Positions 26,090 to 34,480 of a DNA stretch of 64,000 nt are shown piece after piece. Source of the stretch: Barnesiella sp. (GTDB lineage: Bacteria; Bacteroidota; Bacteroidia; Bacteroidales; Muribaculaceae); NCBI GenBank assembly GCA_014801075.1, contig JAAVEW010000008.1:79850-143849 (forward strand). Direction: 5' to 3'. Made by a program: the position numbers and the translations under genes. The notes under the pieces are model-generated. The model searched no databases. It had not been told where the DNA came from and worked only from the letters and a program-made list of their open reading frames with translations. Position 1 is the first letter of the stretch; each line of letters begins with the position of its first letter.

Positions 26090-27636
26090 TGCGCATGAAA
26101 ACGACACTCAACCTGCTGCGCCGCGCGTTGCCGCTCTCAGCTCTGCTGCTTGCGGCACAGTCATCACCGGCTCAGGAGACAATCGACTGGGAGGCCGAAG
26201 CGATATTCAATGCCGGCTCAGGCAGCTTCGCCCCCTACTACGTGGCCTCCAACCGCCACGGCATACTGACTCAGAAAGCCGACGCGCTGCTCGACCTCAC
26301 GGCATCGCGCAGCCTTGACCTCGGCAGTCGTTTCAGCTACGGCTACGGCGCCGAAGTGCTCGGCGGCTACTCGGCGCGCACCGATTATATGCGCTACAAT
26401 CCCGCTACCGAAGCGTTCTTCACCCACGGCGAAGGTCCTGCGGCCATCAGTCTGCAGCAGCTCTACGGCGAGGTGAAATACCGCGGTGTGTTTCTCACCG
26501 TCGGCATGAAGGAACGGGAGTCGGCGCTGCTTAATTTCAGTCTGTCGTCGGGCGACATCGTGGAGAGCGGGAATGCCCGTCCCGTGCCCGAAGTGAGAGT
26601 GGGTTTCGTTGATTTTCAGGACATACCGTTTACCAACGGCTGGGTGCAGATACAGGGCGAAATCGGTTACGGCAAGTTTGCCGACAACGATTGGCTCAAA
26701 TCCCATTACAATTATTACGACTGGCACATGAACCTCGGCGCGCTCTACACCTATAAGCGCTGCTATTTCCGCACCAACCCCGTGCAACCGCTGTCGGTGA
26801 CGGTGGGTATGCAGGCTGCGGGCGAGTTCGGGGGCACGACCTATGTCTATGCCGGCGGTAAGGAGATAAAGCAGTACAAGGGGCGCACGTCGCTCAAGGA
26901 TTTCTTCAACATGCTGTTGCCGCGCCAGCAGTCGGGCAACAGTTACTACGATGGTAACTCGCTCGGCTCGTGGGATATAATGGCCCGCTACCGCTTCAAT
27001 GACGGCACTCAGCTCAAAGCCTACCTGCAGAAACCGTGGGAGGATGGTTCGGGCATAGGCTGGATGAACGGTTTTGACGGCCTATGGGGCGTGGAGTACA
27101 CCGCGCCGGCCGCCGATGCCATTGTCAACGGTGCCGTGGCCGAGTATATCGACTTCACCAATCAGTCAGGACCGATACACTGGTCGCCCGGCGATTCACC
27201 CGGCACCACTATCACCTCCAATGCCACCGGAGCCGATGCCTACTACAACAACTTCCAGTATAACTCATATATGAACTACGGCATGTCGCTCGGCACGCCG
27301 TTCCTCCCCGCACCCATCTACAATAAGGATGGTTACCCGGCTTATATCGACAGCTGCGTGCGCGGTTTCCACCTCGGGCTGACGGGCCGCGTGGCCGGTG
27401 TCGACTACCGTGTGCTCGGCGGTTACCGCAAGGGGTGGGGCGACGGCAAAGCACCGACAGCAGTGTCGCGTCACGACACGTCGATGATGGTGGAAGGCGC
27501 GTATGCCGTGCCGCAGGTCAGCGGTTTGCGGCTGAAAGCACAGCTCGCTTTTGACTCCGGCGATATGTTCGGCAACAATTTCGGCGCATGCGTGACGATA
27601 GCCTACCGCGGCGCATTTAACTTTGGCAAACGATGA
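26089..27636 (+). CDS. Capsule-assembly Wzi-family outer-membrane protein
   Basis: The 515-residue protein begins with a signal peptide ending at SSPAQE (start at 26089 or two codons later at 26095). The body alternates beta-strands and loops (SFAPYYVASNRHG, SLDLGSRFSYGYG, GVFLTVGMKERES, ISLQQLYGEVKYRG) and ends in an aromatic-rich strand, AYRGAFNFGKR, as expected of an outer-membrane barrel. Wzi anchors capsule to the outer membrane in proteobacteria; Bacteroidetes homologues are widespread. It is translationally coupled to the acyltransferase gene. Confidence 0.85.
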   Translation: MRMKTTLNLLRRALPLSALLLAAQSSPAQETIDWEAEAIFNAGSGSFAPYYVASNRHGILTQKADALLDLTASRSLDLGSRFSYGYGAEVLGGYSARTDYMRYNPATEAFFTHGEGPAAISLQQLYGEVKYRGVFLTVGMKERESALLNFSLSSGDIVESGNARPVPEVRVGFVDFQDIPFTNGWVQIQGEIGYGKFADNDWLKSHYNYYDWHMNLGALYTYKRCYFRTNPVQPLSVTVGMQAAGEFGGTTYVYAGGKEIKQYKGRTSLKDFFNMLLPRQQSGNSYYDGNSLGSWDIMARYRFNDGTQLKAYLQKPWEDGSGIGWMNGFDGLWGVEYTAPAADAIVNGAVAEYIDFTNQSGPIHWSPGDSPGTTITSNATGADAYYNNFQYNSYMNYGMSLGTPFLPAPIYNKDGYPAYIDSCVRGFHLGLTGRVAGVDYRVLGGYRKGWGDGKAPTAVSRHDTSMMVEGAYAVPQVSGLRLKAQLAFDSGDMFGNNFGACVTIAYRGAFNFGKR

Positions 27637-27650
27637 AATAACTTTGGCTC

Positions 27651-28118
27651 ATGATGAAGGCAACAAGATATTTCCGGTTTCTTATACTGCTCGTGGCGGT
27701 GATGACGGCAACGGTGTCGTGTACGCAGAACAACGGCGATATAGGCGACTGGTTCGGCGAGTGGAAACTCGCTTCAATCGAGATAGACGGCGAAGAGGAT
27801 GAGGCCTACACAGGCAACGTGCTCTGGCGCTTTCAGAACAATATCGTGGAGATGGTGGTGGTCAACCCCGTAGGCCACTCCCACGATGAGCATTACGGCA
27901 CCTGGAGCAGCGACGACAAGGAGCTGACACTCAACTTCACGCACTCCGACAATCTCAATGCCGCGGGAACGGGCAAGTATGCCCCGCCGGCGCAGACCTA
28001 TCTCCCCTCGGATATAGTCTCCCTCAAGGTGTTGAAGCTTTCCTCGCGCGAAATACTGCTCGAATATCGCCCCGACCCGGGGAAGTCAATAATATATACT
28101 CTCCGCAAACGGGGGTAA
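27651..28118 (+). CDS. Lipocalin-like lipoprotein (DUF4847/DUF5004 type)
   Basis: The 155-residue protein has a lipoprotein signal with lipobox ATVSC at residues 20-24. A small beta-barrel-like domain follows with GDWFGEWKLASIEIDGE, VLWRFQNNIVEMVVV and EHYGTWSSDDKELTLNF, the pattern of Bacteroidetes lipocalin-like proteins. The ligand is unknown. It is 14 bp downstream of the Wzi-like gene and 19 bp upstream of the LegB-like gene. Confidence 0.8.
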   Translation: MMKATRYFRFLILLVAVMTATVSCTQNNGDIGDWFGEWKLASIEIDGEEDEAYTGNVLWRFQNNIVEMVVVNPVGHSHDEHYGTWSSDDKELTLNFTHSDNLNAAGTGKYAPPAQTYLPSDIVSLKVLKLSSREILLEYRPDPGKSIIYTLRKRG

Positions 28119-28137
28119 CATATAAAACTCATGCATC

Positions 28138-29130
28138 ATGTCAGATATAACGGATAAAAAAGTTCTCGTCACCGGCGCCGACGGTTTCATCGGCTCGCAT
28201 CTCACGCAGGCGCTCCTTGCCAGGGGTTGCAAAGTGCGTGCGCTCTGCCAGTACAATTCATTTAACTCGTGGGGCTGGCTCGACAATGTGCGCCACGAAA
28301 ATCTTGAAATCGTGACCGGCGACGTGCGCGACGCTGCGTTCTGCCGACTCATCACCCGCGACATTGACACCGTGTTTCATCTCGCGGCCCTTATCGCCAT
28401 ACCTTACAGCTACGTGGCGCCGCAGAGCTACGTCGACACCAACGTGTCGGGCACGCTCAATATATGCCAGGGCGCGATGGACAACGGTTGCCGCCGCGTA
28501 ATCGTGACCTCAACCTCCGAGGTGTACGGCACGGCTCAGTATGTACCCATTGACGAGAAACATCCCCGACAGCCGCAGTCGCCCTACTCGGCAACGAAAA
28601 TCGGTGCCGACGCGCTGGCATTGAGCTACTATAACGCATTCAATCTGCCGGTTGTGCTCGCGCGCCCGTTCAACACCTACGGTCCGCGTCAGAGCGCCCG
28701 TGCCATCATTCCTACCATCATATCGCAGATAGCCGACGGCAAGCGTGAGATAAAGGTGGGCGACCTGCGCCCCACGCGCGACTTCAATTTCGTCGAGGAC
28801 ACCTGCCGCGGCTTCATTGCCCTGGCCGAGACCGACGGTATAGAAGGGCAGGATTTCAACATCGCTACCGGCACGGAGATTTCGATGGGCGATACCTTCA
28901 AACTGATTGCAAGCCTGATGAATGCCGACGTGCATTTCGCTGTAGATGAGTCGCGTCTGCGTCCCGCCAACTCCGAGGTGTTCCGCCTCTGCGGCGACAA
29001 CAGCAAGATTACCGCCGCTACTGACTGGCGTCCGCAGGTGACTATCGAGGAGGGCCTCCGACGCACCATCGAGTGGTTCACCGACCCGGCCAATCTTGCC
29101 CGCTATAAAACTGACATTTACAACCGATAA
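28138..29130 (+). CDS. LegB-like NAD-dependent nucleotide-sugar 4,6-dehydratase
   Basis: This 330-residue extended SDR has the NAD loop TGADGFIGSHL, the catalytic segment TSTSEVYGTAQYVPIDE, PYSATKIGADALALSYY with the YxxxK pair, and RPFNTYGPRQSARAIIPT. AALIAIPYSYVAPQSYVDTNVSG closely recalls LegB, the NDP-GlcNAc 4,6-dehydratase that opens the legionaminic-acid pathway. It is followed six bases later by an ATP-grasp gene and then a NeuB-type synthase, which supports a nonulosonate-like sugar. The expected aminotransferase (LegC), epimerase (LegG) and CMP-transferase are not in the window. Confidence 0.85.
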   Translation: MSDITDKKVLVTGADGFIGSHLTQALLARGCKVRALCQYNSFNSWGWLDNVRHENLEIVTGDVRDAAFCRLITRDIDTVFHLAALIAIPYSYVAPQSYVDTNVSGTLNICQGAMDNGCRRVIVTSTSEVYGTAQYVPIDEKHPRQPQSPYSATKIGADALALSYYNAFNLPVVLARPFNTYGPRQSARAIIPTIISQIADGKREIKVGDLRPTRDFNFVEDTCRGFIALAETDGIEGQDFNIATGTEISMGDTFKLIASLMNADVHFAVDESRLRPANSEVFRLCGDNSKITAATDWRPQVTIEEGLRRTIEWFTDPANLARYKTDIYNR

Positions 29131-29135
29131 CAGCT

Positions 29136-30107
29136 ATGGCCCGACCTCTCAACATATTGATGCTCGGCGGTGCCAAGCGCGTCAGCATGGCCCGTCACTT
29201 CATATCGACCGCTGCCGCTATGGGTTTCGACGCGCGTATCTACAGCTTTGAACTCAATGCCGATGTCCCTGTTGCCGCTGTAGGCGAGGTGATTATAGGC
29301 GGACGCTGGAGCGACCCCGACATTCTCGCGCAGCTCGATGCGGCGTGCGTGGATAAGGGTATTGATATTGTGCTGCCATTTGTCGACGGCGCAGTGGAGA
29401 TTGCAGCCCGTTACGGCATGGAGCCGGGGCACGCGTGGTCGCCGGTATCGGCGCCAGAGGTGTGCAGCACTATGTTTGACAAGGTGGTGGCCGATAGGGT
29501 GTTGCGCGCTGCCGGTGTGCCGTTGCCCCGCATTGTTGAGGAGGGTGAACCGAAGTTTTTCCCCGTCATTGCCAAACCCCGCACAGGGTCGGCCTCGAAG
29601 GGTATTGTCGTGGTCGGTGATATTGACGAATGGCGTTCGCTCGGCCTTGACGCAGAGCGATATATCGTGCAGGAATATATAAAGAATCGCCACGAGTACA
29701 CGCTCGACTGCTACATTGACCGCCGGGGCAACGTCGTTGCCATTTCGCCCCGCGAGCGCATCGAGGTGGTGGGCGGCGAAGTGAGCCGCACGATCACTGT
29801 CAGCCTGCCCGAGGGGGTGGAGATAGCCCGCAAGGCTATAGAGGGCGCAGGGTTGCGCGGTGCTGTCACCGTGCAGCTTATCGAGGATGTCGATACCGGA
29901 CGCCTCATGCTCATGGAAATCAATCCCCGACTTGGCGGAGGCGCCGTGTGTTCACTCTACGCCGGGGTCAATCTCCCCGCTATGATTATCAACGACTGGC
30001 TCGGTAAGGATGTGGAGCCGGTTGAGGCGGCGGCTGGCGTCAACATGACGCGCTACATGCAGGAGGTGGTGTTTGCCCCCGACAACAGTGTGATGACTTT
30101 AAAGTGA
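29136..30107 (+). CDS. ATP-grasp ligase in nonulosonate-type cluster
   Basis: The 323-residue protein has a preATP-grasp Rossmann start (LNILMLGGAKRVSMARHF), STMFDKVVADRVLRAAGVPLPR and a nucleotide-binding FPVIAKPRTGSASKGIVVV. The metal-binding LMLMEINPRLGGGAVCSLYAGVN near the C-terminus is typical of CarB/PylC-like ATP-grasp enzymes. It would ligate a carboxylate to an amine or other nucleophile through an acyl-phosphate. Its place between the dehydratase and the synthase suggests it modifies the same sugar or its precursor; the substrate is not known. Confidence 0.85.
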   Translation: MARPLNILMLGGAKRVSMARHFISTAAAMGFDARIYSFELNADVPVAAVGEVIIGGRWSDPDILAQLDAACVDKGIDIVLPFVDGAVEIAARYGMEPGHAWSPVSAPEVCSTMFDKVVADRVLRAAGVPLPRIVEEGEPKFFPVIAKPRTGSASKGIVVVGDIDEWRSLGLDAERYIVQEYIKNRHEYTLDCYIDRRGNVVAISPRERIEVVGGEVSRTITVSLPEGVEIARKAIEGAGLRGAVTVQLIEDVDTGRLMLMEINPRLGGGAVCSLYAGVNLPAMIINDWLGKDVEPVEAAAGVNMTRYMQEVVFAPDNSVMTLK

Positions 30108-30138
30108 ATATTATCAGAATTTTATACAATAGATACAG

Positions 30139-31149
30139 ATGGATTTGACTCGTACGCTCATAATAGCCGAGGCGGGAGTGAACCACAACGGTTCGTTTGA
30201 CCTCGCCGTGGAAATGATTGATGTGGCCGCACGTGCCGGCGCTGACTATGTGAAGTTTCAGACTGCCATTCCCGAGGAGGTGATTTCATGCTATGCGCCC
30301 AAGGCGGAGTATCAGAAAGAGACGACCGGAACGGCTGAAAGTCAGCTCGAAATGTGCCGCCGTATCCATCTGCCGTTGAGCGATTACGAGCGCCTCGAAC
30401 GCATATGCCGCGAAAAGGGTATCGGCTTTATGAGTACGCCGTTCGACCTGCCGTCGATTGACTGTCTGGCGGCTCTCGATATGGATTACTGGAAGATACC
30501 TTCGGGCGAAATCACTAATCTGCCGTACTTGCGCAAGGTGGCTGCTTCGGGTCGTCGTATAATATTGTCGACCGGCATGTCGCAGCTCGATGAGGTGGCC
30601 GTGGCGGTGGATATCCTTTGCCGCGGAGGTGTGAAGCGTGACGACATAGCGCTGCTTCACTGCACCACGCAGTATCCTACGCCCTACGATGCTGTGAACC
30701 TGCGTGCTATGGACGCTTTGCGCGGTCTCAATGTCGGTGCGGTGGGCTACAGCGACCATACGCTCGGCATCGAGGTGCCGGTGGCTGCCGTGGCTATGGG
30801 TGCGCAAATTATCGAGAAGCATTTCACGCTTGACCGTGAGATGGAGGGCCCCGATCACCGTGCTTCGCTCGACCCCGAAGGGTTGGCGGCAATGGTTTCG
30901 TCGATACGTCACATCGAGCAATCGCTGGGCAACGGTGTGAAGGAAGTGGCTGAGGCCGAACGCTCCAACATATTGATAGCCCGCAAAAGCATCGTGGCCC
31001 GTCGCGCGATAGCAGCCGGCGAAATCTTCACCGAGGACAACCTGACAGTAAAACGCCCTGCCGACGGCATCTCCCCCATGCTCTGGGACACCGTAATAGG
31101 CCGTCCCGCCCCCAAATCCTTCCTCCCCGACCAACCCATCGAATTGTAA
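30139..31149 (+). CDS. NeuB-family nonulosonate (N-acetylneuraminate/legionaminate) synthase
   Basis: The 336-residue protein joins phosphoenolpyruvate to an N-acyl-mannosamine-like sugar. IIAEAGVNHNGSFDLAVEMI opens the TIM barrel, VKFQTAIPEEV, GIGFMSTPFD, DYWKIPSGEITNLPYL and GYSDHTLGIEVPVAAVAMGA are family blocks, and KHFTLDREMEGPDHRASL holds catalytic residues. A C-terminal SAF antifreeze-like domain starts at about residue 280 (RSNILIARKSIVARRAI). Sialic, legionaminic and related synthases cannot be separated by eye; the LegB-like neighbour favours legionaminate-type chemistry. Confidence 0.9.
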   Translation: MDLTRTLIIAEAGVNHNGSFDLAVEMIDVAARAGADYVKFQTAIPEEVISCYAPKAEYQKETTGTAESQLEMCRRIHLPLSDYERLERICREKGIGFMSTPFDLPSIDCLAALDMDYWKIPSGEITNLPYLRKVAASGRRIILSTGMSQLDEVAVAVDILCRGGVKRDDIALLHCTTQYPTPYDAVNLRAMDALRGLNVGAVGYSDHTLGIEVPVAAVAMGAQIIEKHFTLDREMEGPDHRASLDPEGLAAMVSSIRHIEQSLGNGVKEVAEAERSNILIARKSIVARRAIAAGEIFTEDNLTVKRPADGISPMLWDTVIGRPAPKSFLPDQPIEL

Positions 31150-31170
31150 ATCATAGTAAAAGTTTGTGTT

Positions 31171-31755
31171 ATGTTGGGTGATTTTATTCTTTGCTCACTT
31201 GCTGGGTTGGGGGTCATCTTTATTCTTGTAGGTATATATGCTTTTATAGAGGCTTCAAAAGTTTCTAAAAAGAAATCAAATGATGTGGTAACTATTGATG
31301 TTAGTTACGACGATAAGACTCGAGATGCTTTAGCTTCTTTGAACTCGACTACCCCGACTGTGGTAGAGGATGATAGTTTTGAGAATGATGAACTGGTCAT
31401 GACGTTGCTTAAATTTGATGATGACCGGTTGATAGAGATTATTGAAAACTCGCTACTATATCGCGATGAATGTCGGGATAAGGCAAGAAAGATTTTGGCA
31501 CGCCGAACATCGTGGGAGAAGATAAAGGAATATACCGATACGGATTTGATGCGGATTATTACGACTGACAAAGATCTGTATGACGACAGTATGAAAGGGG
31601 CTGCGTCAATGGAACTATACAACCGTCACAGTCCGCTCCTCTTTAAGGAAATCCGCTCAATGTCCTACTCCACAATAACGGATATTGCAGACGGCAAACT
31701 AAAGACTCCCGAAGGCATCCGCCTCGCAGCAAAACGCTACCTATCACAAAACTAA
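31171..31755 (+). CDS. Single-pass membrane protein of unknown function
   Basis: The 194-residue protein has one N-terminal helix (FILCSLAGLGVIFILVGIYAFIEA). An acidic linker and a predicted helical C-terminal part follow (LLKFDDDRLIEIIENSLLYRDECRDKARKILARRTSWE). The helix pattern around ECRDKARKIL recalls small Bacteroidetes proteins with no assigned role. Its first two thirds are AT-richer than the neighbouring neuB-like gene, 21 bp upstream. I do not recognise a family. Confidence 0.7.
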   Translation: MLGDFILCSLAGLGVIFILVGIYAFIEASKVSKKKSNDVVTIDVSYDDKTRDALASLNSTTPTVVEDDSFENDELVMTLLKFDDDRLIEIIENSLLYRDECRDKARKILARRTSWEKIKEYTDTDLMRIITTDKDLYDDSMKGAASMELYNRHSPLLFKEIRSMSYSTITDIADGKLKTPEGIRLAAKRYLSQN

Positions 31756-31837
31756 TCAGTCCTTCTTTGAAAATTATCGCTGCCTATCACAAGAGTATCT
31801 TACTGCAAAAGTAAAGTTACTGCGGATTGGTGGCAGT

Positions 31838-31930
31838 ACGTGGTGGGGCCGTCCTCGGCCGCACTTAAGTTGCATTATCGTAGGATGTTACGTAGCTTCT
31901 TAAGCGCGGCCGGGGACGGCCCCGCCACGT
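31838..31930. repeat. Long imperfect palindrome, 32-bp arms
   Basis: Arms at 31838-31869 and 31899-31930 match at 29 of 32 positions around a 29-base loop. Two of the three mismatches become G-U pairs in plus-strand RNA. The outer ends read GTGGTGGGG/CCCCGCCAC, related to those of the next hairpin, as in REP/BIME-type or miniature mobile repeats. Confidence 0.9.
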
Positions 31931-31967
31931 AGCGGACAATACCCTGTCCGACGTCTCTCCGCGCGTT

Positions 31968-32059
31968 TTCGGTAATTTGGCACGGTATTATTCGGTGATT
32001 TGGCATGAATCTATTCGGTAATTTGGCCGTGATTCGTTCGGTGATTTGGCACGGTTTGT
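31968..32059 (+). repeat. Four 23-bp tandem repeats (TTCGGTRATTTGGC...)
   Basis: TTCGGTAATTTGGC or TTCGGTGATTTGGC starts at 31968, 31991, 32014 and 32037, exactly 23 bp apart, with the last nine bases of each unit more variable. The array is sandwiched between the two palindromes. Confidence 0.92.
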
Positions 32060-32150
32060 GTGGCGGGGGTCTCCTGACCCGCGCTTTGAGTGGGGGGTAC
32101 GAGAGAGGGTGTGGAGGCTTATGGAGCGCGGGTCAGGAGACCCCCGCCAC
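32060..32150. repeat. Perfect 26-bp inverted repeat with GC-rich arms
   Basis: GTGGCGGGGGTCTCCTGACC at the start of the left arm (32060-32085) is matched by an exact 26-bp reverse complement at 32125-32150, with a 39-base loop. The tip GTGGCGGGG is shared with the palindrome at 31838, so both look like members of one repeat superfamily. Confidence 0.92.
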
Positions 32151-32245
32151 GAGGTAGAACCCCCGCCACGAGGTGAGACTGCTGTCACGAGGGGGCTACC
32201 TATGCCGTGAGGGTATTTTCCCTCCTCCCCCCCGTTACGAGGGGG

Positions 32246-34459
32246 TTAGGATTGTTCGAGGGTGATTTTGATTTCGGGGTAGGAGATGTTGGAGGGGACA
32301 ACTTCGCGGATGTCTTTGAGGGTGTAGGCGGTGGTGAAGCCGGCGGCGGCTTTGCGGATTATTATCTGATGGTCTTTGGGAACGAGTTCGTCGATGTCGA
32401 TGAGGCCCTGACCTACAAGGCGACCGAGGTGGCCGTAGATGGTCCAGGGTTTCAGGTTGCGCTGCTCGGCAATCTGTTCGGGCGACATGCCGCTCTTGTA
32501 GAGGCGCAGTGTCTCTTTGACGGTGTCGACTTTGGGCTTCTTCTCTTCGGCCTTTTTCTCGGTTTTGGTGGTGGATTTTATGCGTATTTCCTTTTTCTTT
32601 TTGCCTGTGGGGCGGATGTCAATGTCGTCGAGGAGCGCTTTGGCCTTGATTGACAGGTAGGCCGAGGTGGAAAATGGCGTGGATGACAGTCCGCGGAAGA
32701 GGGCATATTTCAACGTTACGCTTTGGCGCAGTGCCGAGAGAGCGTTGTTGTAGAGTTCGGCCACGCGCTTGTTCTCGATGTTGATTACGGAGTCGATGGT
32801 GAGGAGTGATTCGAAAATATCATGTACGGTCTTGTCGAAGTAGCGGCAGGAGTCGGTGATACGTTTTTCGAGGGGCGAGTCGGCGATGTCGTAGCCGGCC
32901 TGCTGCATGGCGGCGTAGTATTGCGGACGGAATCGGGCGGCAATGTCGGTAAGTTTTTCCTGCAACGGACGGCGCACGGCCTTGACGCGAATCAGGAACT
33001 TGGGGTAGCGCGAGGAGAGATGCTCGTCAACCACGCGCAGGAACCATTGATAGTCACGGTCAACGTCGGCAAAAGAGTAGAGTTCGTCGAGGAGCGAGAG
33101 GGTGTAGCTTTGTCGCAACGAGGGAAGGAGAGCTATGTTGCTCTCCATGCGGCCCTTCTCCGAGTCGATGTAAGAGTTGACGGCAGGGTCGGTGATGAGA
33201 GCCTGCGGGGCTATGGGGGCGGTCAGTATGATGCCTTCGAGCGAGCGGCAGCGGCTCAGGGCCACGTAGGTCTGGCCGTGGGCAAAGGAGGAGTTGATGT
33301 CGAGGGTAACTTTGTCGAAGGTGAGGCCCTGGCTCTTGTGGACGGTGATGGCCCAGGCGGTGCGCAGCGGGTATTGGGTGAACGAGCCGGCGATTTCCTC
33401 CTTGATTTCCTTGCTGTCGGGGTCGAGCGTGTAGCGGTTGTTTTCCCAGGTGACGGGGGTGACGGTTACGGGTTCGTCGGAGTCGGAACATGACACTTCG
33501 ATCGATTCGCCCGAGATGCGGGTGATAACGCCGATTTTGCCGTTGTAATAGGCATGGGCGGCAGTGGGGTCATTTTTCACGAACATGACCTGCGCCCCGG
33601 CTTTGAGCACGAGTTGCGCTTCGGCGGGATAGTTCTGCTCGGGGAAGTCGCCCGTGACGCGGCAGTTGAAGGTGAAAGGTTGCGAGGGTAGGCGGTCGAG
33701 GCATGACTGATTGTAGGCGTTGGCCGAATTGTTGTGGGTGGTGAGTCGGATGCGGTCGCGCTCGGCGGCATTGGTTTCGGGGAGGTAGCGCGCGTTGAGG
33801 CGGTCGACATCGTTGCGGGTGAGCGCTCCGGCACGCACCTTGGCGAGGATGTCGATGAAAGCGTCGTCCTGCTGGCGGTAGATTTTCGACAGTTCCACGG
33901 TGACGTAGGGGAGTTGTCGCAGGGCGTGGCTTGAGAAGAAATAGGGGGTGTCGTAGTGCTGCGCGAGCATGGCCCACTCGTCATTTTTGGTGACGGGGGA
34001 GAGCTGCATCAGGTCGCCGATGAGTAGCAGCTGCACGCCGCCGAAGGGGCGGAGCGGGTCGCGGTGACGGCGCAGCGTGTCGTCGATGCGGTCGAGCAGG
34101 TCGGCGCGCACCATTGATATTTCGTCGATGACAAGCAGGTCGAGGGTACGGATAAGATTCTTCTTCTGCCGGGCCATGCGGAAGCGGTTGTTGCCTTCGC
34201 TGACCGTAGCTCCGGGGACGAACGGGCCGGGTGAGAACTGGAAGAAAGAGTGGATAGTCTGGCCTCCGGCATTGATGGCTGCCACGCCGGTGGGGGCGAG
34301 GACGACCATGCGTTTGGGCAGAGCCGTGCGCAGGTGACGCAGGAAGGTAGTCTTGCCGGTGCCCGCTTTCCCGGTAAGGAACAGCGAAGTGCCGGTGTTG
34401 GCCACGAACTGCCACGCAATATTCATCTCGCGGTTGGTTTCCTCAATCTGTGGTGTCAT
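32246..34459 (-). CDS. PIF1-like superfamily 1 helicase with C-terminal helix-turn-helix
   Basis: The 737-residue protein opens with an AAA-type motor: Walker A LTGKAGTGKTTFLRHL (residues 30-38), LAPTGVAAINAGGQTIHSFF, and Walker B LLVIDEISMV (110-116). TAWAITVHKSQGLTFDKVTL and GQTYVALSRCRSLEGI are the late SF1B motifs. Near residue 655, TLRLYKSGMSPEQIAEQRNL is a helix-turn-helix region typical of the Bacteroidetes PIF1-like group. It should unwind DNA 5'-3', for example at G-quadruplexes or stalled forks. Confidence 0.93.
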   Translation of the reverse strand: MTPQIEETNREMNIAWQFVANTGTSLFLTGKAGTGKTTFLRHLRTALPKRMVVLAPTGVAAINAGGQTIHSFFQFSPGPFVPGATVSEGNNRFRMARQKKNLIRTLDLLVIDEISMVRADLLDRIDDTLRRHRDPLRPFGGVQLLLIGDLMQLSPVTKNDEWAMLAQHYDTPYFFSSHALRQLPYVTVELSKIYRQQDDAFIDILAKVRAGALTRNDVDRLNARYLPETNAAERDRIRLTTHNNSANAYNQSCLDRLPSQPFTFNCRVTGDFPEQNYPAEAQLVLKAGAQVMFVKNDPTAAHAYYNGKIGVITRISGESIEVSCSDSDEPVTVTPVTWENNRYTLDPDSKEIKEEIAGSFTQYPLRTAWAITVHKSQGLTFDKVTLDINSSFAHGQTYVALSRCRSLEGIILTAPIAPQALITDPAVNSYIDSEKGRMESNIALLPSLRQSYTLSLLDELYSFADVDRDYQWFLRVVDEHLSSRYPKFLIRVKAVRRPLQEKLTDIAARFRPQYYAAMQQAGYDIADSPLEKRITDSCRYFDKTVHDIFESLLTIDSVINIENKRVAELYNNALSALRQSVTLKYALFRGLSSTPFSTSAYLSIKAKALLDDIDIRPTGKKKKEIRIKSTTKTEKKAEEKKPKVDTVKETLRLYKSGMSPEQIAEQRNLKPWTIYGHLGRLVGQGLIDIDELVPKDHQIIIRKAAAGFTTAYTLKDIREVVPSNISYPEIKITLEQS

Positions 34460-34480
34460 ATACAGGTAGTATTCAGAATA

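Larger units (their letters stand above)
31756..32245. other. 490-bp gene-free stretch of hairpins and repeats
   Basis: No convincing gene is seen; the track ORF at 31988-32188 merely translates repeats. The stretch holds two long hairpins and a 23-bp tandem array listed separately. It ends with degenerate CCCCCGCCACGAGGT copies at about 32141-32200 that repeat the tip of the hairpin arms. It separates the convergent ends of the 31171 gene (plus) and the helicase gene (minus). Confidence 0.8.

Noticed and set aside
31978-31994. TGGCACG in the tandem repeats as a sigma-54 promoter
   Set aside because: The -12 half (TTGC) is missing at the required spacing.
31988-32188. 66-residue minus-strand ORF
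   Set aside because: It translates the 23-bp tandem repeats and the hairpin arms, and has no start context or codon bias.
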